45,820 nt of DNA from Mycobacteriales bacterium (GCA_035995165.1 DASYKU010000134.1:1-45820); one strand, 5' to 3'. Positions 18,243 to 26,342 are shown, counted from the stretch's first letter. Made by a program: numbers and translations. The notes: generated by a model from the sequence alone, not told the origin.

Positions 18243-18719
18243 ATGGCTTCTCCCCCCGCTCACCACCGCGACCGCGCGCTCCGGCGTCTCTCGCTGGTCA
18301 CCAAGGGGGTGGCTGCCGGCGCGGTGATCGCGACCGGAGGACTTGCCGCTGCGATCGCGGGTGCGACGCCGGCCCAGAGCACCACGGCCGCCACGGTCGG
18401 GAAGGCGCCGGCGGCGAAGGCCCCGGCGACCAAGGCCGCACCTCGCAAGGCCCAGCCGGCATCGCGGGCGAACCGGCCCGCGCCCAAGGCGACCAAGGCC
18501 GCGCCGAAGACCACCGCGGCCGCCCCGCCGGTGGACGACGACCCGACGACCACGGCCGCGGCGCCGAGCACGACGAAGGCCGCGCCGCCCAAGGCGACGC
18601 CGCCGAGGACCACGACCGCGCCCAAGCCGCCGCCGGCCCCGCCGACGACGACCGCGGCGCCGACGCCCGACCCGACCACGGACCCCGTGCCGGCGCCGAC
18701 CCCGACCGGCGGCACGTGA
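18243..18719 (+). CDS. Thr/Pro/Ala/Lys-rich protein with N-terminal membrane anchor
   Basis: A 158-aa protein: a basic N-terminus (HHRDRALRRLSLVTKG), one hydrophobic segment (about residues 19-44), then about 110 residues made almost only of Ala, Pro, Thr, Lys and Asp with no hydrophobic core. It is probably exported and membrane-tethered or cleaved after TPA, leaving a disordered cell-wall-side chain. The start is ATG at 18243 with GAGAGG six bases upstream; ATG at 18225 is an in-frame alternative. It is first in the redox cluster and overlaps apbE by four bases. In comparable clusters an FMN-binding-domain protein is common; no such domain is visible here. It may be a spacer or scaffold (inference). 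Confidence 0.75.
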   Translation: MASPPAHHRDRALRRLSLVTKGVAAGAVIATGGLAAAIAGATPAQSTTAATVGKAPAAKAPATKAAPRKAQPASRANRPAPKATKAAPKTTAAAPPVDDDPTTTAAAPSTTKAAPPKATPPRTTTAPKPPPAPPTTTAAPTPDPTTDPVPAPTPTGGT

Positions 18720-19990
18720 GCCGAGTCGCCGCCTCCCCGGTGCGCCAGCGCACCGGACAGATCCCCGACCCCGTCCCGTCGGTCCACAGTGGACCGGCGG
18801 GCGCGGTCGCCGCTCCGCCCCCGGCCGACACCGCGGACCCGGCCGCACCGCACGGTCCCGCCGCGGACGCAGCCCGCCCGCGGGACGCCGAAGGCCCGAC
18901 CGCACCGCACCGTCCCGCCGCGGGCGCAGCTCGCCCGCGGGACGCTGAAGGCCCGACCGCACCGGGGTGTCCTGCCGAGGCGGCAGCCCGCCCGGGAGAC
19001 GCCGCGGACCCGGCCGGAGCGGGGCGTCCCGGCGGGCGTCCGCGGGAGGCGCGGGTGGTGCGCAGCCGGTTCGAGGCCTTGGGCACGTACGGGGAGCTGC
19101 TCGTCGACAGCCGCCCGGACGCGCTCGGCACCGCCGTCCGGATCCTGCAGGACGAGCTGGCCGCGATCGACCTGGCCTGCAGCCGGTTCCGGCCCGACTC
19201 CGAGCTGATGGCGGTCAACGCCGCGGCCGGGACGACCGTGCCGATCAGCCCGCTGTTCGCGGCGGCCGTCCGGGTCGCGCTGACCGCGGCCGAGCAGACC
19301 GACGGTGACGTCGACCCGATGCTGGGTCGCGCGCTGGTGGCCGCCGGCTACGACGCCGACTACGAGGCGCTGCCGGCCGACGGCCCGGCCGCCGTCCCCG
19401 CGCCCCCGCCGCCCGGCGCCTGGCGGCAGGTCGAGCTGACCGCGGACACGATCCGGATCCCGGCCGGCACCGGCCTCGACCTGGGTGCGACGGCCAAGGC
19501 GCTGGCCGTGGACCGGGCCGCGACCGCGATCGTCGCCGCCACCGGCGCGGGCGTGCTGGTGAACGTCGGCGGGGACCTCGCCGCCGCCGGTCCGCTGCCG
19601 CCGGCCGGCTGGCCGGTCCGGCTCACCGACGACGCCGCCCGCGAGCACGTACGGACCCCGGGGCGGACGGGACCGGTGATCCGTCTGCACGGTGGCGGGC
19701 TGGCCACGTCGAGCACCGCCGTCCGGCGCTGGCAGCGGGCCGGGCGCAGCTACCACCATGTGCTCGACCCGCGAACCGGGCTGCCGGTCGAGCCGGTCTG
19801 GCGCACGGTCACCGTCACGGCAGCGAGCTGTGTCGACGCGAACACGGCGAGTACGGCGGCCATCGTGCGGGGTCGGGGTTCACCCGAATGGCTCCAGAGC
19901 CGGGGACTACCTTCGCGACTGGTCGATGCGGCCGGGGCGGTGCACCGGGTCGCCGGCTGGCCGGAGGACAGGGAGGGGGACGCCGGGTGA
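18716..19990 (+). CDS. apbE: FAD:protein FMN transferase (ApbE family) with repeat-rich N-terminal extension
   Basis: A 424-aa protein. Residues ~115-420 are an ApbE domain: FEALGTYGELLVD, the AIDLACSRFRPDSEL helix, and the FAD/metal motif GLDLGATAKALAVD, then NVGGDLAAAG, GLATSSTAVRRW, and YHHVLDPRTGLPV near the C-terminus. ApbE attaches FMN from FAD to Thr/Ser of extracytosolic redox proteins, usually at a D-x-x-(S/T)-G-A-(S/T) motif. The first ~110 residues are an Ala/Pro/Arg extension with 19-residue tandem repeats and no lipobox or signal peptide, which is unusual for the family. The GTG start overlaps the preceding stop (GTGA) and its own stop overlaps the next start. Confidence 0.9.
   Translation: MSRVAASPVRQRTGQIPDPVPSVHSGPAGAVAAPPPADTADPAAPHGPAADAARPRDAEGPTAPHRPAAGAARPRDAEGPTAPGCPAEAAARPGDAADPAGAGRPGGRPREARVVRSRFEALGTYGELLVDSRPDALGTAVRILQDELAAIDLACSRFRPDSELMAVNAAAGTTVPISPLFAAAVRVALTAAEQTDGDVDPMLGRALVAAGYDADYEALPADGPAAVPAPPPPGAWRQVELTADTIRIPAGTGLDLGATAKALAVDRAATAIVAATGAGVLVNVGGDLAAAGPLPPAGWPVRLTDDAAREHVRTPGRTGPVIRLHGGGLATSSTAVRRWQRAGRSYHHVLDPRTGLPVEPVWRTVTVTAASCVDANTASTAAIVRGRGSPEWLQSRGLPSRLVDAAGAVHRVAGWPEDREGDAG
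18855..19025 (+). repeat. 57-base tandem repeat within apbE (19-aa units)
   Basis: Three consecutive 57-base units start at 18855, 18912 and 18969; the first two are nearly identical, the third diverged, and a degenerate copy may precede them. They encode units such as GPAADAARPRDAEGPTAPH. The period keeps the reading frame, so copy number can change without breaking the gene. Confidence 0.8.
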
Positions 19991-20667
19991 GTGACCTGCT
20001 CGGCGATTCCCAACTGACCTGGTTCCTGACCCGGGCCAGCGGCGTCGTCGCTCTCGCGCTGCTCACGCTGAGCATGGCGCTCGGCATCGGCGCCAGCACC
20101 CGGCTCTCCAGCGCCCGCTGGCCCCGCTTCGTCACCCAGGGCCTGCACCGCAACATCTCCCTGTACGTGCTGGTGCTCCTGGCCCTGCACGTCGTCGCCG
20201 CGATCCTCGACGACTTCGTCCGGATCACCGTGCAGGAATCCTTCATCCCTTTCATCGGGAGCTACCGGCCGGTCTACATGGGGCTCGGCACGCTGTCGTC
20301 CGACCTCATCATCGCAATGATCGTGACCAGCCTGATGCGTCAGCGGATCGGGTACGAGGCCTGGCGCGCGGTGCACTGGACTGCGTACATGTGCTGGCCG
20401 CTGGGCATCGTGCACGCGCTCGGTACGGGTTCGGACACCCGCAAGGCCTGGTCGGTCTGGTTCACGATCGCCTGCGTCGTGCTCGTGCTGCTCGCGTTCG
20501 CCTGGCGGATCGTCGAGGGCTGGCCCCGACGGGCGCTGCTGCGGACCAGCGCCGTGCTGGTGACCGCGTGCGCGGTGGCGCTGGTGTTCACCTGGGCCAA
20601 GCAGGGACCGTTCGCGCCGAACTGGTCCAAGCGCTCGGGCACCTCCCAATCCACGGGGCAGAAGTGA
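19987..20667 (+). CDS. Ferric-reductase-like transmembrane haem b protein
   Basis: A 226-aa protein with about six membrane segments. Two pairs of histidines sit on adjacent helices: HRNISLYVLVLLALH (spacing 13) and HWTAYMCWPLGIVH (spacing 13), the bis-haem arrangement of ferric-reductase/NOX and YedZ-type domains. It would carry electrons across the membrane between cytosolic and external flavin or Fe-S partners. No FAD/NAD domain is fused, so soluble partners must supply electrons; the NuoF-like protein and ferredoxin encoded next are the obvious candidates. The GTG start overlaps the apbE stop by four bases and is preceded by a G-rich ribosome site. Its stop overlaps the next start. Confidence 0.87.
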   Translation: MSDLLGDSQLTWFLTRASGVVALALLTLSMALGIGASTRLSSARWPRFVTQGLHRNISLYVLVLLALHVVAAILDDFVRITVQESFIPFIGSYRPVYMGLGTLSSDLIIAMIVTSLMRQRIGYEAWRAVHWTAYMCWPLGIVHALGTGSDTRKAWSVWFTIACVVLVLLAFAWRIVEGWPRRALLRTSAVLVTACAVALVFTWAKQGPFAPNWSKRSGTSQSTGQK

Positions 20668-22109
20668 CCGCGCCGCCGTCCCAGCGGCGGACCTGGCCCG
20701 ACCCGGCCGCGACCGGCGAGTGGGTCCGGGAGGACATCCCGGGGCTGCGGGCGCCGTCGCGGGCCGCGACCGGGGAGATCACCGGCGAGTGGCCGACCGG
20801 GATGTGGGAGCGGCGGGCGGTGGCGCCCGCGGTCGAGCGGGCCGCCGGGTCCGGCGCGGCCGGGCTGCCGCGGCTGCTGGCCGCGGTCCGGCCGGACGGG
20901 CGGCCGGTGACGCTGGCCGAGCACCGGGCGGCCTACGGGCCGCTGAACAGCGCCGGCGCCGGCCGGGTCATCGCCGAGAGCGGGCTGCGCGGGCGCGGCG
21001 GCGCCGGGTTCCCGGTCGAGGCCAAGGTCCGCGCGGTCCGGGCGGTGCGGGGCAAGGCCGTCGTCGTGGTCAACGGCGCCGCCGGGGACCCGCTCGGCGA
21101 GAAGGACACGTTCCTGATCAGCCGCGTGCCGCACCTGATCCTGGACGGCGCCCAGGTCGCCGCCGACGCGGTCGAGGCCCGCCAGATCATGGTCTCGGTC
21201 GTGCAGCGCACCGGCGTCTACGACGTGATGGAGCGCGCGCTGGCCGAGCGCCGCCGGGCCAAGCTCGACGAGGTCCCGATGAAGCTCGTGCCGGCTCCCG
21301 ACCGGTACGTCACCGGCGAGTCGTCGGCGACCGCGCAGCACCTCTCCGGCGGCGCCGCGGTGCCGCTCTACCACCCGCCGCACACGTCCGAGCGGGGCGT
21401 GAAGGGCCGTCCGACGCTCGTGCAGAACGTCGAGACCATGGCCAACCTCGCGCTGCTGTCCCGGTACGGCGCGAGCTGGTTCCGGGAGGTCGGCGAGGCC
21501 GCCGAGCCGGGCTCGCTGGTGCTCACCATCCGCGGCGCGGTCGCGCAGCCGGCCGTGGTCGAGGTGCCGGTCGGCACGACCGTGGAGGCCGCGCTGTCCG
21601 GGGTCGGCTGGCTGACCGAGCCGGTCGGCGCGATGCTGATCGGCGGGTGCGCCGGCCGCTGGCTGCCGGCCACGACCGCGCTCGCTACGCCGCTCTCGCA
21701 CGCCGGGATGGCCACGGCCGGCGGCTCGCTCGGGGCCGGCATCGTCATCGCGCTGCCGGACCGGGCCTGCGGGCTGGACGAGACCGCGCGGCTGGCCCGC
21801 TACCTCGCCGACCAGTCGGCCGGGCAGTGCGGCGCCTGCCTCAACGGGCTGCCGGCGATCGCGGGCGCGCTGAGCGCGCTGGCGACCGGCAAGGGCGACC
21901 GGAACGTGGTCGCGCGGTTGCACCGCTGGTGCTCCTCGATCGCCGGGCGCGGCGCCTGCTCGCATCCGGACGGCACGGCCGGCCTGGTCGCCAGCGCGCT
22001 GGAGGTGTTCGCCGAGGACGTCGAGCGGCACCTGTCCGGTTGGTGCGGGCGGCCGGTGCGCGGGGTGCTGCCGCTGCCGTCCGAGCAGCGGAAGCCGAAG
22101 CGCCGGTGA
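20664..22109 (+). CDS. NuoF-like NADH-dehydrogenase-type flavoprotein with SLBB and 4Fe-4S region
   Basis: A 481-aa protein related to the 51-kDa NADH-binding subunit of complex I. A Trp/Pro-rich lead is followed by GLRGRGGAGFPVEAKV (FMN site, about residue 108), VNGAAGDPLGEKD in place of the usual NxDExEPG loop, an SLBB-type stretch (VVEVPVGTTVEAAL) and a C-terminal Fe-S region with SAGQCGACLNG (about 388-395) and CSSIAGRGAC (about 424-433). Glycines replace parts of the standard NAD-binding loop, so the electron donor may be ferredoxin rather than NADH (inference). It is coupled by 4-nt overlaps to the haem protein and the ferredoxin. Confidence 0.87.
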   Translation: MTAPPSQRRTWPDPAATGEWVREDIPGLRAPSRAATGEITGEWPTGMWERRAVAPAVERAAGSGAAGLPRLLAAVRPDGRPVTLAEHRAAYGPLNSAGAGRVIAESGLRGRGGAGFPVEAKVRAVRAVRGKAVVVVNGAAGDPLGEKDTFLISRVPHLILDGAQVAADAVEARQIMVSVVQRTGVYDVMERALAERRRAKLDEVPMKLVPAPDRYVTGESSATAQHLSGGAAVPLYHPPHTSERGVKGRPTLVQNVETMANLALLSRYGASWFREVGEAAEPGSLVLTIRGAVAQPAVVEVPVGTTVEAALSGVGWLTEPVGAMLIGGCAGRWLPATTALATPLSHAGMATAGGSLGAGIVIALPDRACGLDETARLARYLADQSAGQCGACLNGLPAIAGALSALATGKGDRNVVARLHRWCSSIAGRGACSHPDGTAGLVASALEVFAEDVERHLSGWCGRPVRGVLPLPSEQRKPKRR

Positions 22110-23575
22110 GCCGGCACTCCGCGCCCGGCTCGTCCGGGTACACACCGCGGCCGCGCCGGCGGTACCAAGCCGACGAGGAGCAGTCCACGGCCGAGTGGTT
22201 GGGGACCGCGTACGGGCCGTACGCGGCGGGGTCGAATCGGGAGCCCGCGCTCTACGAGGAGACGGCGGACGAACCGCCCGCCCACGAGCCGCCGGCATAC
22301 GAGCCGCCGGCATACGAGCCGCCTGCCTACGAGCCGCCCGCTGCTTACCCGGCGCCGGCTGCGTACGAGGTGCCGCGGTACGAGCCGCCGGCGGCTGCCC
22401 CGGCGTACGAGCCGCCCCCGGCGTACCAGTCGCCCGCCTACCGGTCGCCCGCCTACGAGCCGCCGCCGTTCGAGGCTCCGTACCAGGCGCCGGCGTCGGC
22501 CTATGAATCGCCTGCGGCGTATGGGACTTCGGCCTCGTACGCGGCGCCCTCCTACGAACCGCAGGCGCCCTCCTACGAACCGCAGGCCCCGGCCTACGAG
22601 CCGCCGGCCTACGAGCCGCCGGGCCCGGCTGCTCCGGCCTACGAGCCCGCCTATGCACCCCCGGCCCCAGCAGCCCCCGCCTACGAGGCGCCCGCCTACG
22701 AACCTCCTGCGTCGGCAGCTCCGGCTTATGAGCCGACCGCCTACGCGCCCCCGGCACCGGCCGCTCCGGTCTACGAGCCGGCGGCGTATGAACCGGCGGC
22801 CCCCGCCTACGAGCCGGCCGCGTATGAACCGCCGGCCCCCGCCTACGAACCGGCCGCATACGCACCGCCGGCCCCGGCCTATGAGGCGCCGTCGGCGTAC
22901 CGGTCGCCTTACGACGCACCGTCGGCCTATGAGCCGCCGGCACGGGCCTACGAGCCGCCGCCCGCGCCGGCCTATGAGCCGCCGTCGGCGTACCAACAGG
23001 CATACGAGACGCCCGCGGCCCCGGCGTACGAGGCGCCGTCGCGGTATCGGGAGCCGGAGGCCCGTCCCGCCTGGGAGGCGTCCGCCTACGACCGCCCCCC
23101 GCCGGGGGAGGAGGCCCGTCCCGCCTGGGAGGCGTCCGCCTACGACCGCCCCCCGCCGGGGGAGTACGTCGGCCGCCGCCGCGCCCCCGAGCCCGACCCG
23201 CCGATGGCCGACTACCTGACCCGGCCCCCGATCCCGGCCCAGCACCCGGTTCCACCACCGCCGCCGGTACGCCGCCCCACCACGCCGATCCCGAGCGCGG
23301 CCCGCTCCCGCAAGCCGCCGAAGGAGCCGGTCAAGCCGCCGCTCAACCGGGCCGGCCGGATGCGCCTGCGGGTGAACCCGATCACCTGCGACGGGCACGG
23401 GATCTGCGCCGAGCTGCTGCCGGAGCTGGTGACCCTGGACGACTGGGGCTACCCGGCGCCGATCGTGGCCGAGATCCCGGCCGAGCTCGAGAGCCACGCC
23501 CAGCGCGCGGCCCAGCAGTGCCCGACGCTCGCGATCGTCCTCGAACGCCGCCACCCCAAACAGTCCGGCGCCTAG
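22106..23575 (+). CDS. [3Fe-4S]-type ferredoxin with a giant Tyr-Glu-Pro-Pro repeat region
   Basis: A 489-aa protein whose last ~65 residues are a small ferredoxin: ITCDGHGICAELLPELV with Cys at about 428 and 434, and QCPTLAIVL with Cys at about 471, the C-x5-C...CP pattern of [3Fe-4S] ferredoxins. Ahead of it, residues ~50-355 are imperfect xAYEPP/xYAPP repeats with about 44 tyrosines, then a Pro/Arg linker (RPPIPAQHPV, SRKPPKEPVKPP). Typical actinobacterial ferredoxins are 60-110 aa. Synonymous codons vary between repeat units, so the protein pattern is being kept. There is no signal peptide. The start is GTG overlapping the NuoF-like stop; the TAG stop shares CTAG with the convergent kynureninase stop. 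Confidence 0.87.
   Translation: MSRHSAPGSSGYTPRPRRRYQADEEQSTAEWLGTAYGPYAAGSNREPALYEETADEPPAHEPPAYEPPAYEPPAYEPPAAYPAPAAYEVPRYEPPAAAPAYEPPPAYQSPAYRSPAYEPPPFEAPYQAPASAYESPAAYGTSASYAAPSYEPQAPSYEPQAPAYEPPAYEPPGPAAPAYEPAYAPPAPAAPAYEAPAYEPPASAAPAYEPTAYAPPAPAAPVYEPAAYEPAAPAYEPAAYEPPAPAYEPAAYAPPAPAYEAPSAYRSPYDAPSAYEPPARAYEPPPAPAYEPPSAYQQAYETPAAPAYEAPSRYREPEARPAWEASAYDRPPPGEEARPAWEASAYDRPPPGEYVGRRRAPEPDPPMADYLTRPPIPAQHPVPPPPPVRRPTTPIPSAARSRKPPKEPVKPPLNRAGRMRLRVNPITCDGHGICAELLPELVTLDDWGYPAPIVAEIPAELESHAQRAAQQCPTLAIVLERRHPKQSGA
22259..23170 (+). repeat. AYEPP-type coding repeat tract, including a perfect 54-base duplication
   Basis: About 900 bases encode degenerate 5-7 residue units centred on Tyr-Glu-Pro-Pro. 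Near its end, 23057-23110 and 23111-23164 are identical 54-base copies (18 residues, EARPAWEASAYDRPPPGE), a recent in-frame duplication. Units use different synonymous codons (TAC/TAT, GAG/GAA, CCG/CCT/CCC), unlike the 54-base pair, which is exact. Confidence 0.85.
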
Positions 23576-24825
23576 GTCACCCGCGCCGGCGACGCCGGGT
23601 ACGACAGGTGCGCGCCGGACGCGACGACGTCCCGGATGACGACGAGCGCGTCGTGCACGTCGGTGAACCGGGTCGTCAGCGGGGCCGGCCCGAGCCGCAG
23701 CCGGTCCGGCGTCCGGTAGTCCGGCACGACGCCCCGATCCAGCAGCGCCTGGCAGATCTGCCACGCCGCCGGGTGCTCCAGCGACACGTGCGACCCGCGG
23801 GCGCCGGCCGACGGGGGAGAGGCGAGCCGGAAGCCGAGCGGCGCGAGCCAGGCCGAGTGCAGCGTGATCAGGTACGACGTCATCGCCTGCCCCTTGCCCC
23901 GCAGCCGCTCGATGCCGGCCTCGACCAGCAGCCGGGCGCCCTCCTCGATCCCGACCATCGAGAGCACCGGCGGGGTGCCGACGAGGAACCGGTCGATCCC
24001 CGGCGCCGGCTCGTACTCGGGGGTCATCGCGAACTGCGACGCCGCCCCGAACCAGCCCTGGATCGGCTGCCGCAGCTGCTCCTGCAGCTCGGTCCGCACG
24101 TAGAGGTAGGCCGGCGCCCCGGGGCCGCCGTTGAGGTACTTGTACGTACAGCCCACGGCCAGGTCCGCCTCCGCCGCGGCCAGCCCGACCGGCACCGACC
24201 CGCCCGAGTGGGACAGGTCCCAGAGCACCAGCGCCCCGACCGAGTGCGCGGCGGCCGTGATCGCGGGCAGGTCCAGCAACGCCCCCGACCGGTACGCCAC
24301 GTGCGAGAGCACGACGACCGCGACGGACTCGTCCAGCCCGGCCCGCACCGCGTCGACGGACAGCCCACTGTCCACAGAGGACGGAAGGTCGCGGAGCGAG
24401 ACGCCGCGGGCGGCACAGAGCCCCTGCAGCACGTACCGGTCGGTGGGGAACTCGTCGGCGCAGGAGAGCACCACCGACCGGCCCGGGCGGGCGTCCAGCG
24501 CGGCGGCGGCCAGCTTGTAGAGGTTGACGGTGGTCGAGTCGGCGATGACCACCTCGCCCGGCCGGGCGCCGAGCAGCGGGACCCCGATCAGGTCGCCGAT
24601 CCGGCGGGCCAGCGAGATCCAGGTCGACCAGGACCGGACCAGCCCGCCGCCCCACTCCTCGGTGACGACCCGGGCCAGCCGGTCCGCGGTCGAGGCCGGC
24701 AGCCGCCCGAGCGAGTTGCCGTCCAGGTAGAGCACCTCCGGCGCCGGCACGAACCGGTCCCCGAACCCGGCCAGCGGGTCCGCCTCGTCCAGTGCGACGG
24801 CGTACGAACGCGAGGTCTCATCCAT
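23572..24825 (-). CDS. kynU: Kynureninase
   Basis: A 417-aa fold-type I PLP enzyme that cleaves kynurenine to anthranilate and alanine. Visible are LYLDGNSLGRLP near the N-terminus, ADSTTVNLYKL (phosphate-binding region), LVLWDLSHSGGSVPV with the PLP Asp, and the Schiff-base Lys229 in CTYKYLNGGPGAP, followed by QPIQGWFG and the GTPPVLSM loop. Length is normal. I chose ATG at 24825 (MDETSRSYAV); ATG at 24834 is possible, and longer versions overlap the divergent amidase promoter. No tryptophan dioxygenase or kynurenine formamidase of a standard family is in the window. Its stop shares CTAG with the ferredoxin stop. Confidence 0.93.
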   Translation of the reverse strand: MDETSRSYAVALDEADPLAGFGDRFVPAPEVLYLDGNSLGRLPASTADRLARVVTEEWGGGLVRSWSTWISLARRIGDLIGVPLLGARPGEVVIADSTTVNLYKLAAAALDARPGRSVVLSCADEFPTDRYVLQGLCAARGVSLRDLPSSVDSGLSVDAVRAGLDESVAVVVLSHVAYRSGALLDLPAITAAAHSVGALVLWDLSHSGGSVPVGLAAAEADLAVGCTYKYLNGGPGAPAYLYVRTELQEQLRQPIQGWFGAASQFAMTPEYEPAPGIDRFLVGTPPVLSMVGIEEGARLLVEAGIERLRGKGQAMTSYLITLHSAWLAPLGFRLASPPSAGARGSHVSLEHPAAWQICQALLDRGVVPDYRTPDRLRLGPAPLTTRFTDVHDALVVIRDVVASGAHLSYPASPARVT

Positions 24826-24856
24826 CCGGCACATGATGACGGGCCGGAGTCCTCGA

Positions 24857-24862
24857 TAGGGT
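24857..24862 (+). promoter_or_regulatory. -10 element (TAGGGT) of a leaderless amidase transcript
   Basis: TAGGGT ends six bases before the amidase ATG at 24869, placing the transcription start at or next to the A of the ATG. There is no Shine-Dalgarno sequence, as expected for a leaderless message. Confidence 0.55.
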
Positions 24863-24868
24863 CCGGCT

Positions 24869-26299
24869 ATGGCCGAGTTGCACGACATGAGCGCGTTGGA
24901 GCAGGCGGCGGCGGTACGCGCCCGCCAGGTCAGTCCGGTGGAGCTGGTCGAGCACTACCTGGCCCGCATCGAGCGGCGCAACGAGGAGCTGGGCGCGTTC
25001 GTCACGGTGACCGCCGACGACGCGCTGACCCGGGCCAAGGAGGCCGAGGAGCAGGCCTCCCGCTCCGACCCGGCCACGCTGCCGCCGCTGCACGGGGTGC
25101 CGACCGCGATCAAGGACCTCAACCTGACCGCGGGCGTCCGGACCACGCTCGGCTCGACGCTCTTCGCCGACTTCGTGCCGCCGGTCGACGACCACGTCGT
25201 GACGCTGCTGCGCCGGGCCGGCACGATCAGCCTGGGCAAGACCAACACGCCCGAGTTCGGCCTGCCCTGCTACACCGAGAACGGGGTCGCGCCCCCGGCC
25301 CGGACGCCCTGGGACCCGAGCCGGTCGGCCGGCGGCTCCAGCGGCGGCGCGGCGGCCGCGGTCGCCTCCGGGATGGTGCCCTTCGCGCAGGGCAGCGACG
25401 GCGGCGGCTCGGTCCGGATCCCGTCCAGCGTCTGCGGGCTGTTCGGCATCAAGGTCTCCCGTGGCCGGGTCAGCAACGGCCCGGTCGGCGGCGACGTCAC
25501 CGGCCTGGCCTGGAACGGCCCGCTGGCCCGCAACGTCCGGGACGCGGCCGCGCTGCTGGACGCGATGGCCGTGCCGATGCCGGGCGACCCGCACTGGGCG
25601 CCGCCGCTGGCCAACGGGGCCACCTTCCTGTCCTTCGCCGGCCGCGACCCGGGCAAGCTGAGGATCGGGCGGTACGCGGCGCCCGTCATCGCCGACTCCG
25701 AGATACACCCCGACTGCCTGGCCGCGTACGAGGCGGCGACGGCCGCGCTGACCGATCTCGGCCACGAGGTCGAGGAGATCGACGCGCCGTTCCCGCCCGA
25801 GTCGCTGGCGCCGTTCGCGGCGGTCTGGGGCGTGTCGGCGGCGTCCGCGCCGGTCGACCCGGCCCGCGAGGACGAGCTGCTGCCGCTGACCCGCTGGCTG
25901 CGCGGGCTCGGCGCGAAGACCACCGGGGCCGAGTTCGTCGGCGCGATGGCCCAGCTGCAGATGCTCACCCGGCAGTGGATCATGCGCACCGCCCAGTACG
26001 ACGCGGTGCTCAGCCCGACGCTGGCCAGCCCGCCGGTGCCGGTCGGCTGGTTCTCCGAGACCGGGGACCCGGCCGAGGACTTCGCCCGGCAGACGCAGTT
26101 CACCCCGTTCGCCGCGACGTACAACGTGACCGGGCAGCCGGCGGTGAGCCTGCCGATGTACTGGACCGAGGGCGAGCCCACCCTCCCCATTGGGGTGATG
26201 TTGGCCGGACGGCCTGCCGATGAGGCGACCTTGGTGTCCCTGTCGGCCCAGCTCGAGGACGCCGTGCCGTGGGTCGACCGGCGGCCGCCGGGCTGGTGA
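24869..26299 (+). CDS. Amidase-signature family hydrolase
   Basis: A 476-aa amidase-signature enzyme using a Ser-cisSer-Lys triad: Lys in PTAIKDLNLT (about residue 82), the cis-Ser in SAGGSSGGAAAAVASG (about 155-158) and the nucleophile Ser in GSDGGGSVRIPSSVCG (about 180). It hydrolyses a carbon-nitrogen bond in a small amide; the substrate is not evident. Length and the C-terminal block (NVTGQPAVSLPMYW, GVMLAGRPADEATL) fit the general actinobacterial amidase group rather than GatA, and no gatB/gatC is nearby. It is divergent from kynU with only 43 bases between starts, so shared regulation is possible but unproven. Confidence 0.92.
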   Translation: MAELHDMSALEQAAAVRARQVSPVELVEHYLARIERRNEELGAFVTVTADDALTRAKEAEEQASRSDPATLPPLHGVPTAIKDLNLTAGVRTTLGSTLFADFVPPVDDHVVTLLRRAGTISLGKTNTPEFGLPCYTENGVAPPARTPWDPSRSAGGSSGGAAAAVASGMVPFAQGSDGGGSVRIPSSVCGLFGIKVSRGRVSNGPVGGDVTGLAWNGPLARNVRDAAALLDAMAVPMPGDPHWAPPLANGATFLSFAGRDPGKLRIGRYAAPVIADSEIHPDCLAAYEAATAALTDLGHEVEEIDAPFPPESLAPFAAVWGVSAASAPVDPAREDELLPLTRWLRGLGAKTTGAEFVGAMAQLQMLTRQWIMRTAQYDAVLSPTLASPPVPVGWFSETGDPAEDFARQTQFTPFAATYNVTGQPAVSLPMYWTEGEPTLPIGVMLAGRPADEATLVSLSAQLEDAVPWVDRRPPGW

Positions 26300-26330
26300 A
26301 CCCCGAGATGAGCGTCCTGCGGAGGTTCGC

Positions 26331-26336
26331 TACCTT
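26331..26336 (+). promoter_or_regulatory. -10 element (TACCTT) of a leaderless ctaJ transcript
   Basis: TACCTT ends six bases before the GTG of ctaJ (26343), which lacks a Shine-Dalgarno sequence. The 43-base gap after the amidase gene therefore probably contains the ctaJ-DUF5130 promoter. Confidence 0.5.
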
Positions 26337-26342
26337 TACCGC

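Noticed and set aside
22259-23170. CRISPR-like or other noncoding repeat array
   Set aside because: The repeats are 15-21 bases, without spacers, in frame with a ferredoxin, and vary synonymously, so they are coding.
24365-24373. Additional DnaA-box-like CTGTCCACA
   Set aside because: It is a single copy inside the kynureninase coding sequence, expected by chance and not clustered.
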